In this document: piece after piece, positions 13,201 to 23,229 of the stretch
Position numbering within the stretch: the first letter of the stretch is position 1
Layout: every line of letters starts with the position of its first letter
Assembly: GCA_003864495.1 (NCBI GenBank)
Contig: PEDN01001371.1
Location: 248,001 to 312,000, forward strand
Source of the DNA: Nemopilema nomurai
Lineage: Eukaryota; Cnidaria; Scyphozoa; Rhizostomeae; Rhizostomatidae
Length of the DNA stretch: 64,000 nt
Direction of reading: 5' to 3'
Made by a program: the position numbers and the translations under genes
Notes under the pieces: generated by a model
Told to the model about the DNA's origin: nothing
Database searches by the model: none
Seen by the model: the letters and a program-made list of their open reading frames with translations, nothing else

Positions 13201-13234
13201 TACGGCAGCTGCTTCCTTGGTGTGTGGAACGTAG
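1265..13234 (+). CDS. Uromodulin-like secreted glycoprotein with D8C and zona pellucida domains, probably GPI-anchored
   Basis: Nine exons join in phase: 1265-1417, 3604-3854, 4896-5172, 7924-8065, 8844-9344, 9740-10090, 11246-11465, 12148-12446 and 13155-13234, giving 757 residues. The start is the ATG that opens a signal peptide (MSLPSAIAAVLTLAQLAYVS). Residues about 50-275 form a cysteine-poor extracellular region with a YTDCCW motif and a DPDNDVIKCRWA motif, as found upstream of D8C in invertebrate uromodulin-like proteins. D8C lies at about 321-438 and the ZP module at about 445-730. The end is a short hydrophobic tail (TVMTLLLTAAASLVCGT) with no cytoplasmic part, which is typical of a GPI-attachment signal. 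ZP modules polymerise into extracellular filaments at the cell surface; for this protein that role is family inference. A basic stretch (KRTTRSLSTR) after the last ZP cysteines is a candidate cleavage site. Intron 5 uses a GC donor. The gene converges on the pseudo-caspase gene 0.6 kb downstream. Exon boundaries are hand-predicted. Confidence 0.88.
2340..2398. repeat. TTATTA microsatellite
   Basis: A run of TATTTATTATTA-type units in intron 1 of the ZP gene. Confidence 0.8.
4495..4590. repeat. TTAGTTAG-like degenerate tetramer repeat
   Basis: TTAG/TTGG/TAGG tetramers repeat loosely over about 95 bp in intron 2 of the ZP gene. Confidence 0.7.
5504..5560. repeat. hAT-like terminal sequence, orphan
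   Basis: CAGGGGCGGATCCAG at 5504 resembles the terminal inverted repeat of many hAT elements. I found no matching inverted end with an 8-bp duplication nearby, so this is probably one end of a decayed element inside intron 3 of the ZP gene. The ACCGGTGCTC motif 15-20 bases on also occurs at 7161-7320. Confidence 0.3.
6886..7158 (-). CDS. Hypothetical 90-residue ORF antisense within intron 3 of the ZP gene
   Basis: An ATG-started ORF with coding-like composition (mixed charged and hydrophobic residues, an Asp/Glu-rich helix-like stretch DECKNLLSCLQDALKN, ending SKRGHGL). I recognise no domain. Directly upstream on the same strand are repeated CCAAT boxes and ACCGGT motifs (7161-7320), so it may be a real intronic gene, a first exon, or part of a transposon. 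No splice partner was found. Confidence 0.3.
   Translation of the reverse strand: MLGFIRLSSFTGVPHSWDEMDECKNLLSCLQDALKNEQFDAVNRIELVAIDVLEKGRRAYFRGAMDENFIDSFADFQLTDGGESKRGHGL
7161..7320 (-). promoter_or_regulatory. CCAAT/ACCGGT motif cluster, promoter-like
   Basis: On the minus strand the block AGCCAATCA plus 8-12 bases plus TTTTCTCACCGGTGCTC (or a close variant) occurs twice about 40 bp apart. It is followed by GAGCACCGGTCAGG in inverted orientation and preceded by CACCGGTGGGTCAG. That makes two CCAAT boxes and four ACCGGT palindromes within 160 bp, immediately 5' of the ATG at 7158. Promoter function is inference; a subterminal repeat of a transposon is the alternative. Confidence 0.35.
8844..9344 (+). 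other. D8C domain exon of the ZP gene
   Basis: This single exon codes for a Pro-rich linker and then the whole D8C domain (the eight-cysteine domain of uromodulin and GP2). The landmarks occur in the family order: CD after a Tyr/Arg, GWYRF, a CP turn, CGTLLKGWL, the DGVVNRTVCF strand, a C-x-C pair, RNCGGFFAYFL and the closing C-x4-YC. The exon starts after TTCGGCAG in phase 1. It ends in phase 1 at TCAG followed by GCAAGA, a GC donor. Joining there restores Asp and runs directly into the ZP exon. Confidence 0.9.
9740..12446 (+). other. Zona pellucida (ZP) module exons
   Basis: Three exons (9740-10090, 11246-11465, 12148-12446) encode the ZP module. ZP-N is recognised by VYCSANYMRIEL, a Cys before the middle strand, the TKLDACGT signature and a YENQLIL strand. 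ZP-C is recognised by GFGHFKLGLHMHV, the DSCFSTP motif, RCPVDKSV and the YIHCLVFLCHF cysteine pair followed by C-x3-C. All intron phases agree (1, then 2). The last exon carries the basic KRTTRSLSTR segment, where ZP precursors are often cleaved to release the polymerisation-competent ectodomain; cleavage here is inference. The donor at 12447 is weak (GTTTCT). Confidence 0.88.
10373..10948. mobile_element. Pogo/Tigger-like MITE in an intron of the ZP gene
   Basis: The two ends are imperfect inverted repeats: CTGTATTCGCTCCAACTAAC on the left and, reverse-complemented, CAGTATACTCTCCAATTAAC on the right. Both read on into a CGGA and both are flanked by TA, the target site of the Tc1/mariner/pogo superfamily. 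Several internal GCGGACA/ACGGACA motifs repeat near the ends. No transposase frame is present, so it is a non-autonomous element of about 576 bp. Confidence 0.6.
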
Positions 13235-13838
13235 GCACTGACACTAGTGTCATGTGATCATGTCTTTTTATTTTGGACGAAATAATGACATGTTACAACT
13301 AACGTGATGTGCTGTTACAACTAACGTTTTTTAATCCGTCCAAGAACATGCATTTTACCTAATAACCAAACCTAAATAGCCTCGTGCACCTATCATCATC
13401 ACAGAAAATCCTAGGATAGTAGTATAGTGCCACTGCTTATTTATTGGGTGGCTAACTTGGTTCTCATTTATCTTTACACAATGGACAGGAAACTACGCAA
13501 TCAAAAAGGCAATTTCTATTTTCCCGAATTTGAAAAGTTTGAAGGGGGGGTGGGGACTGATAGTTGTTGCCTCATTCTCCTCTTGATTGTTGGAAAGATG
13601 CATTATCCAGTTAAAAACTAGGTTAGTTCAATGCTCAGGTATTCTATCTTCAGTGGGATTCTTTTTAGAGCCCTCGGCCTGGTAAAAACCAGTCAACCCT
13701 GACACTATCACGTCTGATCTCATTCACTTTCTACATTTGATAATTTAACATTGACCAAATCTGCTGTCTTCTAATTTTGCTCCAGTTCTATAAAAGCATC
13801 TAGTTATCACAAGCCAATCCCTTGTTGGTTGTAAGACA
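13235..13838. other. Convergent intergenic region
   Basis: This separates the stop of the ZP gene (+) from the stop of the pseudo-caspase gene (-), so it should hold both 3' untranslated regions. A short direct repeat (GTTACAACTAACGT, about 13293 and 13315) lies here. No canonical AATAAA was found close to either stop. Confidence 0.5.
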
Positions 13839-16800
13839 CTACTCAAATTTCATTACTTTTGAAAGAGACGCAACCTTCTTTGGTGTTGCCAGGTCATATA
13901 ACTGTGCATGTTTGATGAGGGCTTTGAACAAGTCATCCAAAGTCACACTGCTATCTGCATTCAGGAGCTGGCACATGTATAACAAACCTGTTAAATTCAC
14001 AATGAGGAATGTGAGTGGAATCTGCCCAAGAAGGACAGGCACATTGAACATGAAAATACTTTGAGCTTCCAAACTTACAATAAGCTTAACAACATCCATA
14101 TAAACTGGGGAGTTACAAACTGAACTGTGTTCTAAACACAGGTTTTCTTGGCACATAGCCTTTTTGTGCTTGGGGGTACAGAAGAACGTTGACTTCAGTC
14201 CAAACAAAATTTAAAGTGAATTGGTGTAAATGAGGATCTGATATCTGATATACACTCAACTGTTTCACCATTGCCATAAGTTATTTTTGTTTACATTGTT
14301 TACATTTGTTAAAGCCCTTGGCAAGTATGAAGTAGATAAACCTGCTTCTGCAGCCAAGAAGGTTTAGCAAATTACACAATTAACACTACATTAAAGCAAT
14401 TTTTACAACTGTTGGCAAAGAGATCCCATTCAGTTGGTCTGAATATAAATTTGATTGGAGAAGGATCCAAATCCTCTGTTCTGGCAAATATTATTGTTAA
14501 ATGGAAATTCCCTTAGAGTCAGGCCAAATAGGTGAGATTCATGGCTAAGTTCTTAGGTATCATTGGATAATATGGTATACTCACTTGGTAGTGATAGACA
14601 GATAAAACAGAAATCTGCCTCAGATGGAGGCTCTCCATAAATGGCAACTTCCAAATGCCCATCTTTAACCATCCTCTTCTGAAAGCTAGCACAAAAGAAT
14701 AGCTTTGGCTTGTTCCGTAAGGTTTTGGATGATTTCAGTTGGCTGCTTATGTCAGTCTTCACTCCTTGACAACTCAAATGAAACACTACCAAGCAATCGA
14801 AGGAAGCATGGTTTTTATCAGCAACATCTCTCAGAATGGATTGTATCTCGTTATCAGTTTTGTCTTCATGTTTCTCAACATTGAATCTTAAATCTTTAAA
14901 AACTTTCTCCAGGGTATCAACATCAAAATCAAAATCTGCTTCACCTTTTGGGTTGCTAGCCTTTACTCTTTTACCTTTTAAATCAGCATTGGTAATGATC
15001 AAGCAATATCCATGTGGATCACTCGACATTTCATAAAAGTCCGCAGTAAATTGGTATTGTCCCTTTGGACTTTCCACTGACAAACAGTAATTAATGGGTG
15101 GATTCTGATCATAGCTTTCCTTGCTATAGGTAGTGGGGCTGTTGTTTCCTGTCTTGTTCACAGTTTCTTTTTTCAAATTTACCAAAGAAGTACCCTTTAT
15201 TGCTTCACTACCTTTGCTTTGCTTACCAAAAGCACTTGGTTTCAGGAGGACTTTGGCACCTACACTCTCATCTGGTGTGACAGAATTTTTTCCTGAAACA
15301 AGAAATGTAATAAAGCAAGAAAGTTTCCAAAAACCCATTTTTAATGTCTCCTTTCTTTATTCATGCTTCTTCTAATAAATATTGTTATTAGGTTGGCTGA
15401 TTTTATGAGTGCATATATTGCTTCTGCTTTAAAAATGAGAAATGAAAAAAAACTCCATCTATCTAGGCAGTGATACCCTGATATCTTAAAATAACCTTTT
15501 AGCACACCCAGAAAACACAAAGCAAAATATTTGTTATGTATAATGTATTCACATTTGTAGGCAAATATGTAAAAAAATTATGCACATGGTAATGATAGCA
15601 GTGCTGGTGCTTATTATTGCTAGCAATGTTGGGCTAAAGGAGACAGGCAGACACCTAAAGGAGGTCTTTTTGACATCTTCAGTTTCGCTTTAAAAAGCAA
15701 AACACTCACTGTGCAATTAAGAATATCTAAGTGAAATATTTGCCATGAAGGGTCCTCAAGAATATCAAAATCCACTTCAAATTACAACCAACAAATTGCA
15801 ACCAAGATAAAAGTGGAAGAATATTATCTGGCATATTGTTTCCTTAAATCAATGAGGAACTTAACATCATTAAAAGATGGCTAGGAAAATCAGTGAAATG
15901 ATAATTCAACAGAGTGTTAAGATATATTCGCCTATTTTCACATTACCTTGAGTTACATTGAAAGGCTTTTTCCGGTTTTCAATGAATTCCCTTATTCTCC
16001 TTGATAAATCATTTCTACCAATTAGCTTCAAGATTTCTGATAACTCTTCCAATCCATCAGGTGTCTCTGTGATGATGCCATACTCAATTAAAGCTGTAAA
16101 CAGTCTTTGTCCATCTTCTATTTTTTCAGCTTCGCCAGCTAAAATAAAGTTGTCTCGTTATCCAGCAATAAAACGAGGCTCAATAAAATTCATATTCTGT
16201 TCCTAGGGTTGTTTTCTAAGCATGCATCTATATAAAATTCATATAAAGTGCTAATGTTGATGTTATCTCTAATATCTAGAACACACCAAATACAGTATAC
16301 AAATTGAAGACCTAAGATTATCTTATTTGGTAGTTTAAAAACTGGTGCAGTAACTTAAAATTAGTAGTTAAAACTTAGCCTGAATCATAAACAGTCTCGC
16401 CATCCTCAGAGTAATGTTAAGTACGGCTCCTGCAAGAACGCATAAGTACGGCATCCTCAGGTACTTAAGTGTACTACTGGCTAGGTGTAAATCAAACCTT
16501 AAAATCAAATCTACTCTTGAGATACGACACATCATTACTTCTAAATTGGCTGTTGATAATGAAAATATGGAGTTTTTTATATCTTTTCCAAGTATGAGCT
16601 AAAACTAAATGCAATTATCAGTGGAGCTGAAATTTTTCTCAGTGCTGAAACCGTTAATGTAGCACTGAGTAATACACAAGAGTAGTGACAAAGTACGTTT
16701 TATGCATTTCATATTCTCAATAACATCGAAAAATGCAACGTAAAGACGTTGTTTCAAAACAAACAAATGTAAATTAAGTTGCATGATCTACAATTGATTT

Positions 16801-17001
16801 GTTTTTTGTAAACCTCGCCCTACCCCTAACCGTGCTAGGAGCAAGGTAGCGAACATAGAATATACAAATACCTGGAAGGGTTGAAAGCATCTTAATATCC
16901 TTTATATTTTTTCTCGTCAATTCCTGACTGAGCGTGTAAAGAAATTGTTTGTACGGATTGACTGTCCGTGAGCTGTCACTGACGTCGCTCTTCGCCGCCA
17001 T
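13839..17001 (-). CDS. Death effector domain plus caspase-8-like pseudo-caspase (cFLIP-like)
   Basis: Four exons join in phase: 17001-16872, 16138-15947, 15292-14585 and 13987-13839, giving 392 residues from an ATG start (MAAKSDVSDS). One DED spans residues about 16-98. A linker of about 90 residues is followed by a caspase p20-like fold (about 198-315; HGYCLIITN, NHASFDCLVVFHLS, NKPKLFF) and a p10-like part (PPSEADF, LLYMCQLL, ending SLSKVMKFE). The active-site His motif SHG is replaced by SCQG. The catalytic QACxG is replaced by CASFQ, and the P1-pocket Arg segment reads NPKGEAD. It should therefore be unable to cut substrates and may compete for FADD or caspase-8 partners through its DED; that role is inference from cFLIP. 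The usual p10 loop between SLP and the next helix is missing, so a small exon in the last intron may have been overlooked. Confidence 0.82.
15947..17001 (-). other. Death effector domain exons
   Basis: The DED is split over exon 1 (17001-16872; YKQFLYTLSQELT, then a Lys-rich helix) and exon 2 (16138-15947; RLFTALIEYGIIT, LEELSEILKLIGRNDLSRRI). The second half has the helix-5/6 signature of caspase-8 and FADD DEDs (L-x-E-L... IGRNDL). The donor CCAG|GTATTT and the acceptor TTTATTTTAG join in phase 1. Caspase-8 and cFLIP of vertebrates carry two DEDs; only one is seen here. Confidence 0.82.
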
Positions 17002-17952
17002 CTTTCCCTTGAAGTCGTACAAACTTTCACTTTCTCGGAAAAGCCAATGGCTTCGCCCTCGCAGCGCTTTTGGTAGCATTCGGAAACTTCTTCTTTGATG
17101 CGGAAATGCCGAAGAATACTCGAAAGGAAAAGATGAATGACTAGCAGAATGAATGAGATGAAGAGGAGAGATGCATATTCGCAGAGAAATGCAGATATGT
17201 CAGGCAAAATGATTTAAAGGAATAGAACAACTTCGAAAAGCATAATTACGTTGAGTCTGATGTGTGGATCGTCAGTTGGCGGACGGAGAGGTGTTTTCAA
17301 AGCCAAACTGTAACGATGGGAAATGGCGACCCCTCCTGATTCACTAAACAGCTGAAGATAGATAAGAGCGGCACGATGGAAATACAGGGTAGTGCCGAGA
17401 ACTGCGAGGAATGATTCGACTACTGGATATCTCAACTATCTGAACGAGGAGTAATCTAAAGGCTGAAAGAAACGATCAGTTTCAACTGTTGGTTTTCACT
17501 GACGGCAGAAAGACTTATCGTGCAAACAGCTTAAATCTGACGTTTTTTCGGCAATCAGTTAGTGTTCGATTTTGGAAGCTGGACGCGTTCAGCATTTTAA
17601 TTTGAACTGAACGTCAACTGAAATTCTTTGATTGATCGCAACGGAAGAAGATGAAATATGAAGAGCATTAAATAGATGGTCATGTCTGTGTGCATCTCTA
17701 GCGGTTTTCCCGTGAAGATCTCTGTTTCGCTTTGTAAATTCCTTTTTTTCATTTTGAAACCACGGCTGTTAAGTTGAATGACGCTACAGATCAAGTCATG
17801 AAAGTTGGCGGCTGAAGCGTCGACGAAGAACTTTTGATCGAAGCTGTTCACAAGCTCCCTTGCCTGTATGATACGGTATCAAACTATTCAAACTGTTCAC
17901 AAAATACCTTGCATGTATCGAATTGTCCAAGGAATTGCCCGATGACTGCTAA
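17002..17952. other. Upstream region of the pseudo-caspase gene
   Basis: It contains the 5' flank and presumably the promoter of the minus-strand DED gene. Open frames exist (for example 16917-17207, -) but start without ATG and resemble no family. No other feature was seen. Confidence 0.4.
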
Positions 17953-18290
17953 TCAAGGTGTTCTTAAGAAATAATATGAAAGTGCATAGAAACTCCGCAA
18001 AGGTTTGTATTTTGTAATTTTGAGCATTTGAAAACCTGCTTTTCCGGGTGGGCCTGATTTGGCAATGTTAACAAATCGCCATCTTGCTGAAAAAATCCCA
18101 AGAGCGTTCTCAATCACTCCCCTAGCTCGAGAGAGTCGATATTTGAAGGTGCATGGTTTTTCTTCAAGGTTTCTTCCAAGACAAGGACGTACTAGATTAT
18201 CATTCAATGAAGTAGCTTCATCTACAAGGAAACAAACATGGCTATTGTATATCAGCTGGAATATTCATGTATCCTCTATGTAAAGCCTCA
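17953..18290 (-). pseudogene. PIF/Harbinger transposase (DDE_Tnp_4) fragment
   Basis: The frame contains DEATSLNDNLVRPCLGRNL followed by FKYRLSRARGVIENALGIF and ARWR. This is the C-terminal block of Harbinger nucleases (HARBI1/ALP1-like), including the last acidic residue region and the RLSRARxxxENAxGI signature. Only about 100 residues of a roughly 350-residue protein remain and no terminal repeats were identified, so it is a dead remnant. Confidence 0.75.
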
Positions 18291-18461
18291 CCAACAGAAT
18301 GTGATTAAAGCAGCCAGTGTCACATTGAGAGTGACACAAAAGAGACCAATGCCAACAAATATGAATTCATATAGCTCGCGCCAACCACTGTCATTAGTAC
18401 TGTCCTAAAGATTCCTTTATTGTTAAAGACGTCACTGCCAGAAACATGGAGGACAGTAAAT

Positions 18462-19474
18462 CAGTGCCGGATTCAAGGGAGGGAGGGGGGGGGGGCGTAC
18501 GCACCATATTATTGCAGAGCAATCACTATTTTCTACTAAGTTTTGTGCTTAAGGATATGGGTTGAAGGTGTTGGCGATAGGCCCCCTCCCCTGCTACAAT
18601 GCTATGAATCAGAAATATAAACTCAGATTCTTTTATACTGTACAATCTTCCCTGGACTTCAATAGGATAAGATCTTACGACCTTGAAAAACTGCACTTGC
18701 TCTTTACAAACGCATTTGTGATCCTGCGTATCCTTCTCATCATCCCTGCAACAAGCGCAACTGTGGAAAGAGCCAATTCTGCTCTGAGCGAGCCTCGTTC
18801 AATGCCTTAGTTTTAATGCATATTCATAGAGACATAAAGTGAGATTTTGAGAAAATAATCGATATTTATGTATCAAGACATCCCAGGAGAATGCTTTTCA
18901 TCAACCCCCTTGGAGGCGAATATATAAATATTGTACTGAGACTTTCATTGTTATACTTGTGTCTTGCTTGTTAAATGCATGCTTGTGTTTATATTTTTGT
19001 TTTGTTGAACAATCTTAAGATAAACAGTATATGATAAAAACTTTTATTATCCGATTGTATGCAGTCTGTCACTAGTAGATGCGCTGGGGCTGTGGCGTGG
19101 CTTGCTAATCCTTGTTATAACCTAAAATGGCACATGAGCCAACTTGGTTGACTCTCATTGTCCGCTAATGCCTTATAGATTCAGACGCTAGTATTCCTTG
19201 TGTTTTTCTTACGCTGAAAAAGACTCTTTGAGACAAATTTAAGGATTCGAAGCCATTTTCAGGCCTCATAAATGGCAAAATCCCAGGAGCTTCCGGGAGC
19301 CCTGAACCCCCGATCCTTAGCAGGGACTTGCCATTGACCCGCTGGGGGGCTTGCAGATCCCAGAGCCTAAGTTGTTTTAGGGTATGCGGCACGCAATACA
19401 CACTTTATGCAATAATTTCAAAGAAGTCATCCCTACCCCCCATCCCTTTCCTAATAATGCTGGGTCCGGCCCTG
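18462..19474. mobile_element. Decayed hAT element region
   Basis: It begins with CAGTGCCGGATTCAAGG plus a G-run and ends with TGGGTCCGGCCCTG, whose reverse complement starts CAGGGCCGGA. Both are hAT-like termini, and an hAT transposase C-terminus lies between them. The 8-bp flanks (CAGTAAAT and ATAATAGC) do not match, so the two ends may come from different nested copies. Confidence 0.45.
18600..18925 (+). pseudogene. hAT transposase C-terminal (dimerisation) fragment
   Basis: The frame reads through IIPATSATVERANSALS, the conserved hATC signature. After a frame change it continues FNALVLMHIHRDIK, a stop, DFEKIIDIY and SRHPRRML, which is the usual end of hAT transposases. One nonsense codon and at least one frameshift show it is not functional. 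The N-terminal zinc finger and RNase H-like core are absent. Confidence 0.8.
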
Positions 19475-22400
19475 ATAATAGCGCTGATATGGGGCATTGA
19501 AGCAGATGCTAGAATTTCAGGTTGCTGTGCGTAGTACTCAGAATTAAAGAGACTGTGCCTTCAATTGAAAAAAGGAAAGTCTGCTTAGGCACGCCTCGCA
19601 TTCTTCTATATCTGTCTCTGTGTCTTTGTCAACTACGTTCACCAAATTACAACTCATAGTCAGGGGGAGATAGGAGGAAAACGTTCTTTTTAAAGATGGC
19701 ACAACAAAATTAGGATCGTGACATGTCATTGCCCAGCTTAATCGAACTCTCACATGTTGATAAATATGGCAATCAAAACAAAACGCAAGAACACTTTAAC
19801 TGTACTTTGCACATGTTTTAACGCGATATGTTTTGATTTTGATTTTTACACTATTTTCTAGTAAGACAGAGACATGCGAAAATTTATTGTTCGTAGTTTT
19901 TCTAGACTCTGGGTAGATGGGAGATTGATTCTTTTTAAACGAAGGTTCAAAATATACTGATTTGCTTGTAAAAAGAATGAAGGAAGCAGAAGAATTTATC
20001 CCAAAGAAATGCGTACCAAAATGTGTATTAAAAAATTTACCACTTTTAGGTGAATTTTGTAAACCAGTTACAAACCTTTTTAGAAGAATGCCTAATTTCT
20101 TATCGAGCCACAATATTCCTAGAAATATCGATTCTGTGCCTAAGATTATGCATAAATTATTCATGCTAAGCTCAAGGTATAAATACGCCTCAAGTTCCCA
20201 GAAAAAACATTTAGTCTTTTTTATATGATTTAGGCTTCATCATAAATTTCAGCCAAAGCAAACAGAAGAACCAAATTTTTTCACAAATTCGACTTGAAAA
20301 TACAAACCTTATAATACAAATACGATCCTTATATAAATATAATGACAGCTGCTTTGCTTTCAGAGAAAACTCAGATTAAGGAGAAATTTTAGTCTTGATC
20401 AAGATTGAGCATGATATCATTCTTAAACTTTAGCAATTTCGAGCCTAAAGAATCTTTAGTCTTTTTTAGACTAAACAAATGTTTATTAACTGTTTCTGGA
20501 GAGGGGTATCATACCGGTTTCTCGTGGTTTTGCCCCCTTGAAAGCCGATTCGGTGGGGAAGTGCATCTGTAAAAGACTGGATCGAGCGATCGATTGTTCT
20601 CGTTTTTGATAGACAGTTGCCTGCTGACATCTTCGTTCGCCATTCGCCCGCCATTTCACTCGCGGGAACATTCAAACTGGGTGCAAAGTTCAAGTTGGCA
20701 GCAAGTTGAAGCTTGATGCACAAGCCCAACAAAGCGTAAAATCTACCAGATTGAGACAAGAACTGATTAGAAAGAAATTGGAATTGAAGAATCGAGAAAA
20801 TAGTAAAGACGTCAAGCAGGTACTTTTCCTTTGTGAGTACAGCTTTTTTACTGATGGGCCTATTACTTTGTCTAACACTGAAGCTTTCCAAGGAGGGGCA
20901 TTTCCTCCAGGGAAACTCTTCTTGAACAGGACATGTGATCAAATAACCACACGACTAAATGAAGCTCCAAAGGTGGAAAGATGGTCTAGTAATATGGATT
21001 TTTTTGGAAAATTATGTTCTAAACCCCTCTGTATTAGTTACATTATCAAAATGGCTTCAAAACAGTACAAAGAATAAGATGGGACAGGTGCATTCCGAAA
21101 GACTAAGTAGTCGACAAAGTGATATGTGTATCAAATAATATGGGCTGCGTTTAGCTGATATTGTGGCATTTGAAATCTTCAACATTCGAATGTTATTGCT
21201 CTTCGTGTAAGTAAAGCCTTTAGAAGTTAACAATGTCTCCTCATGGGTCATTATTGGAGCAAAGTTAACTACTCGATCGTGTCTTACTTAGAGGACTGCC
21301 GTCGATACTATTTTGTAGATACTAGCCAAAAATTGTTTACAACGATGCTTTTCCCCTCTTAACCTTATAGTCATTTTATTGTTTTTTAACCGATATTTAA
21401 GTTTTGAATAACAGAGAATCGGTTGCCTTTCCTTATTGTAATATTTCAAAAGTGACAGAAGCCTACTTATTTTCAATATCAGCTATTTTTAATATAAACA
21501 ATGCACTTATTGATTAAATCATTTGTGAAATACACTACAATTAATTTTCGGGCACAAACCTTGAAACAGATTCTACTAATTGAAAGATTTCACTAATTAT
21601 TAATGTAAAACCCAGTCTAGAAATGGCTTGATTACTTTGTAGCAAATAACTTTTCACTCATCTACCAACAATTTTCGCTTGTTATTCTTGATTTAGCATT
21701 CCTTCATGGTTTTAGTAAATTTTTCTTCAAAAGGATGGATTTACTTGAATTACTACTTGAAAAATCAACTGCAAATTTAAACTCTTTCCTTCACAATTTT
21801 TTTTAAAACTTCAGTTACCCTGCTGTCATTGTAGATGTTCAAATAGTGGGTCTAATTTGGTTTAATGAGACAAAAACAAGCCATCTTCTTGTTCTGGACC
21901 AAAAAAATTAAAATTAGGAACTTGTTGAAAGAAGCTGTAACACAGCTTTTCATCAGTGATTTGAAAATATTCCCAAACTGATGGATAGGCAAGCTCTGTT
22001 TAGAAAGAATTCATTATTATTCAATCATTCAATCTTCATATGTGTGTCTTGACATCTCAATGAACCATAGTATATGCACCTGGAACACTGATAGATAAAA
22101 TGTTTGAAATGCTGTTGATAGGTTTTGGCCAGACTCAGAATTACATCCCATGTTTTTATTTTAAAGCTTGATTCCTGTTTGTCAGAGTTTATTCTCTTGC
22201 CCTCTCATATGTGATCTCAACAAAGTGACAGAAACCTTCTTCATAATATTGCTTCTAGTGTAGCAGCAATTGTTAGATTTCCCATTAGCTATTATATATC
22301 ATTTTCATTAGGTATATCAAGCATCAGTTATTTCCTATGATTGATACTTTTCTACATTTACTAGAGTTTTTTTAATTGTTGCCTTGGCATTTTAAGGCCT

Positions 22401-23229
22401 CCATCTTGCACAGGCAACAAGGTTATTTTTCTAACAGATCAAAATTACAGGCTGGAAGAGGGTTTGGAGATAGAATTTTCTTTTTCATTAGAATCTCATT
22501 TGAATTTGATGTCTCCCTAGTATTTTGGCTGCTGATTCTCATTTAAGCATCATCATATATTTTTTATAAACCCAACTTGTGAGTTGCAAATTGACTGATT
22601 TACTGAGTTGAAAAGATTTTTATTTTTCATTGTATCTGTCTTCTATTACTTTCTGTCTTTTTACAAACCAAAGAGAATCAAACTGAGAATTTGTTACATC
22701 AACATGTTTGATACCGGTAGCTTAAAGATGCTGTTTAACCGATGGCTTAGCAAGCCTCATGCAGAAAATGTCAATCAAGTATTCTCTTGCAGAAAAGGTC
22801 CATCAAGCAATGTTTATTTAGTTTTACTAAAAATATGAAATTTTGTTTTCATCAAAATCTTGTTATTAAAATTTATGATGCACTTTCCGTATGATACAAT
22901 TAATGTCCTCTTTTCGTGCTGAGAGTCAAGCTTGCAACTTAAATAAAAAAGAATCTAGAAGTGCTATGTAATTTGACTTTGTAATAATTTGATATTAAGA
23001 AATAGAGTTGGTTTGAAGAAGAACAAACTTTTAATCCAAATAAGCTGACTTTAACAGCTTTTCTAAAGCTATGATCAGAACAAGGCTGATTTAGTTGAAA
23101 ATAAGCAAGTTTACTATGTCTTTGTTAATTAACATTTTATCCATTTGCCGCAAAATAGACTCATACATTGCCTTGCTGGTTAAAGAGTCTTGTCTGTAGT
23201 TGCTTTATGGTAGATCAAAAGTAGCTTTA
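18926..23229. other. Gene-poor AT-rich stretch
   Basis: No family was recognised. A weak plus-strand frame at 20628-21077 holds a Lys/Glu-rich, coiled-coil-like segment (TRLRQELIRKKLELKNREN) before a possible GT donor at about 20820. It has no ATG in frame and no identified partner exon. The remainder is AT-rich with no tRNA, rRNA or repeat array that I could see. Confidence 0.4.

Noticed and set aside
16917..17207. Minus-strand frame with a hydrophobic N-terminus overlapping DED exon 1
   Set aside because: It starts with TTG, not ATG, and overlaps the well-supported DED exon in another frame.
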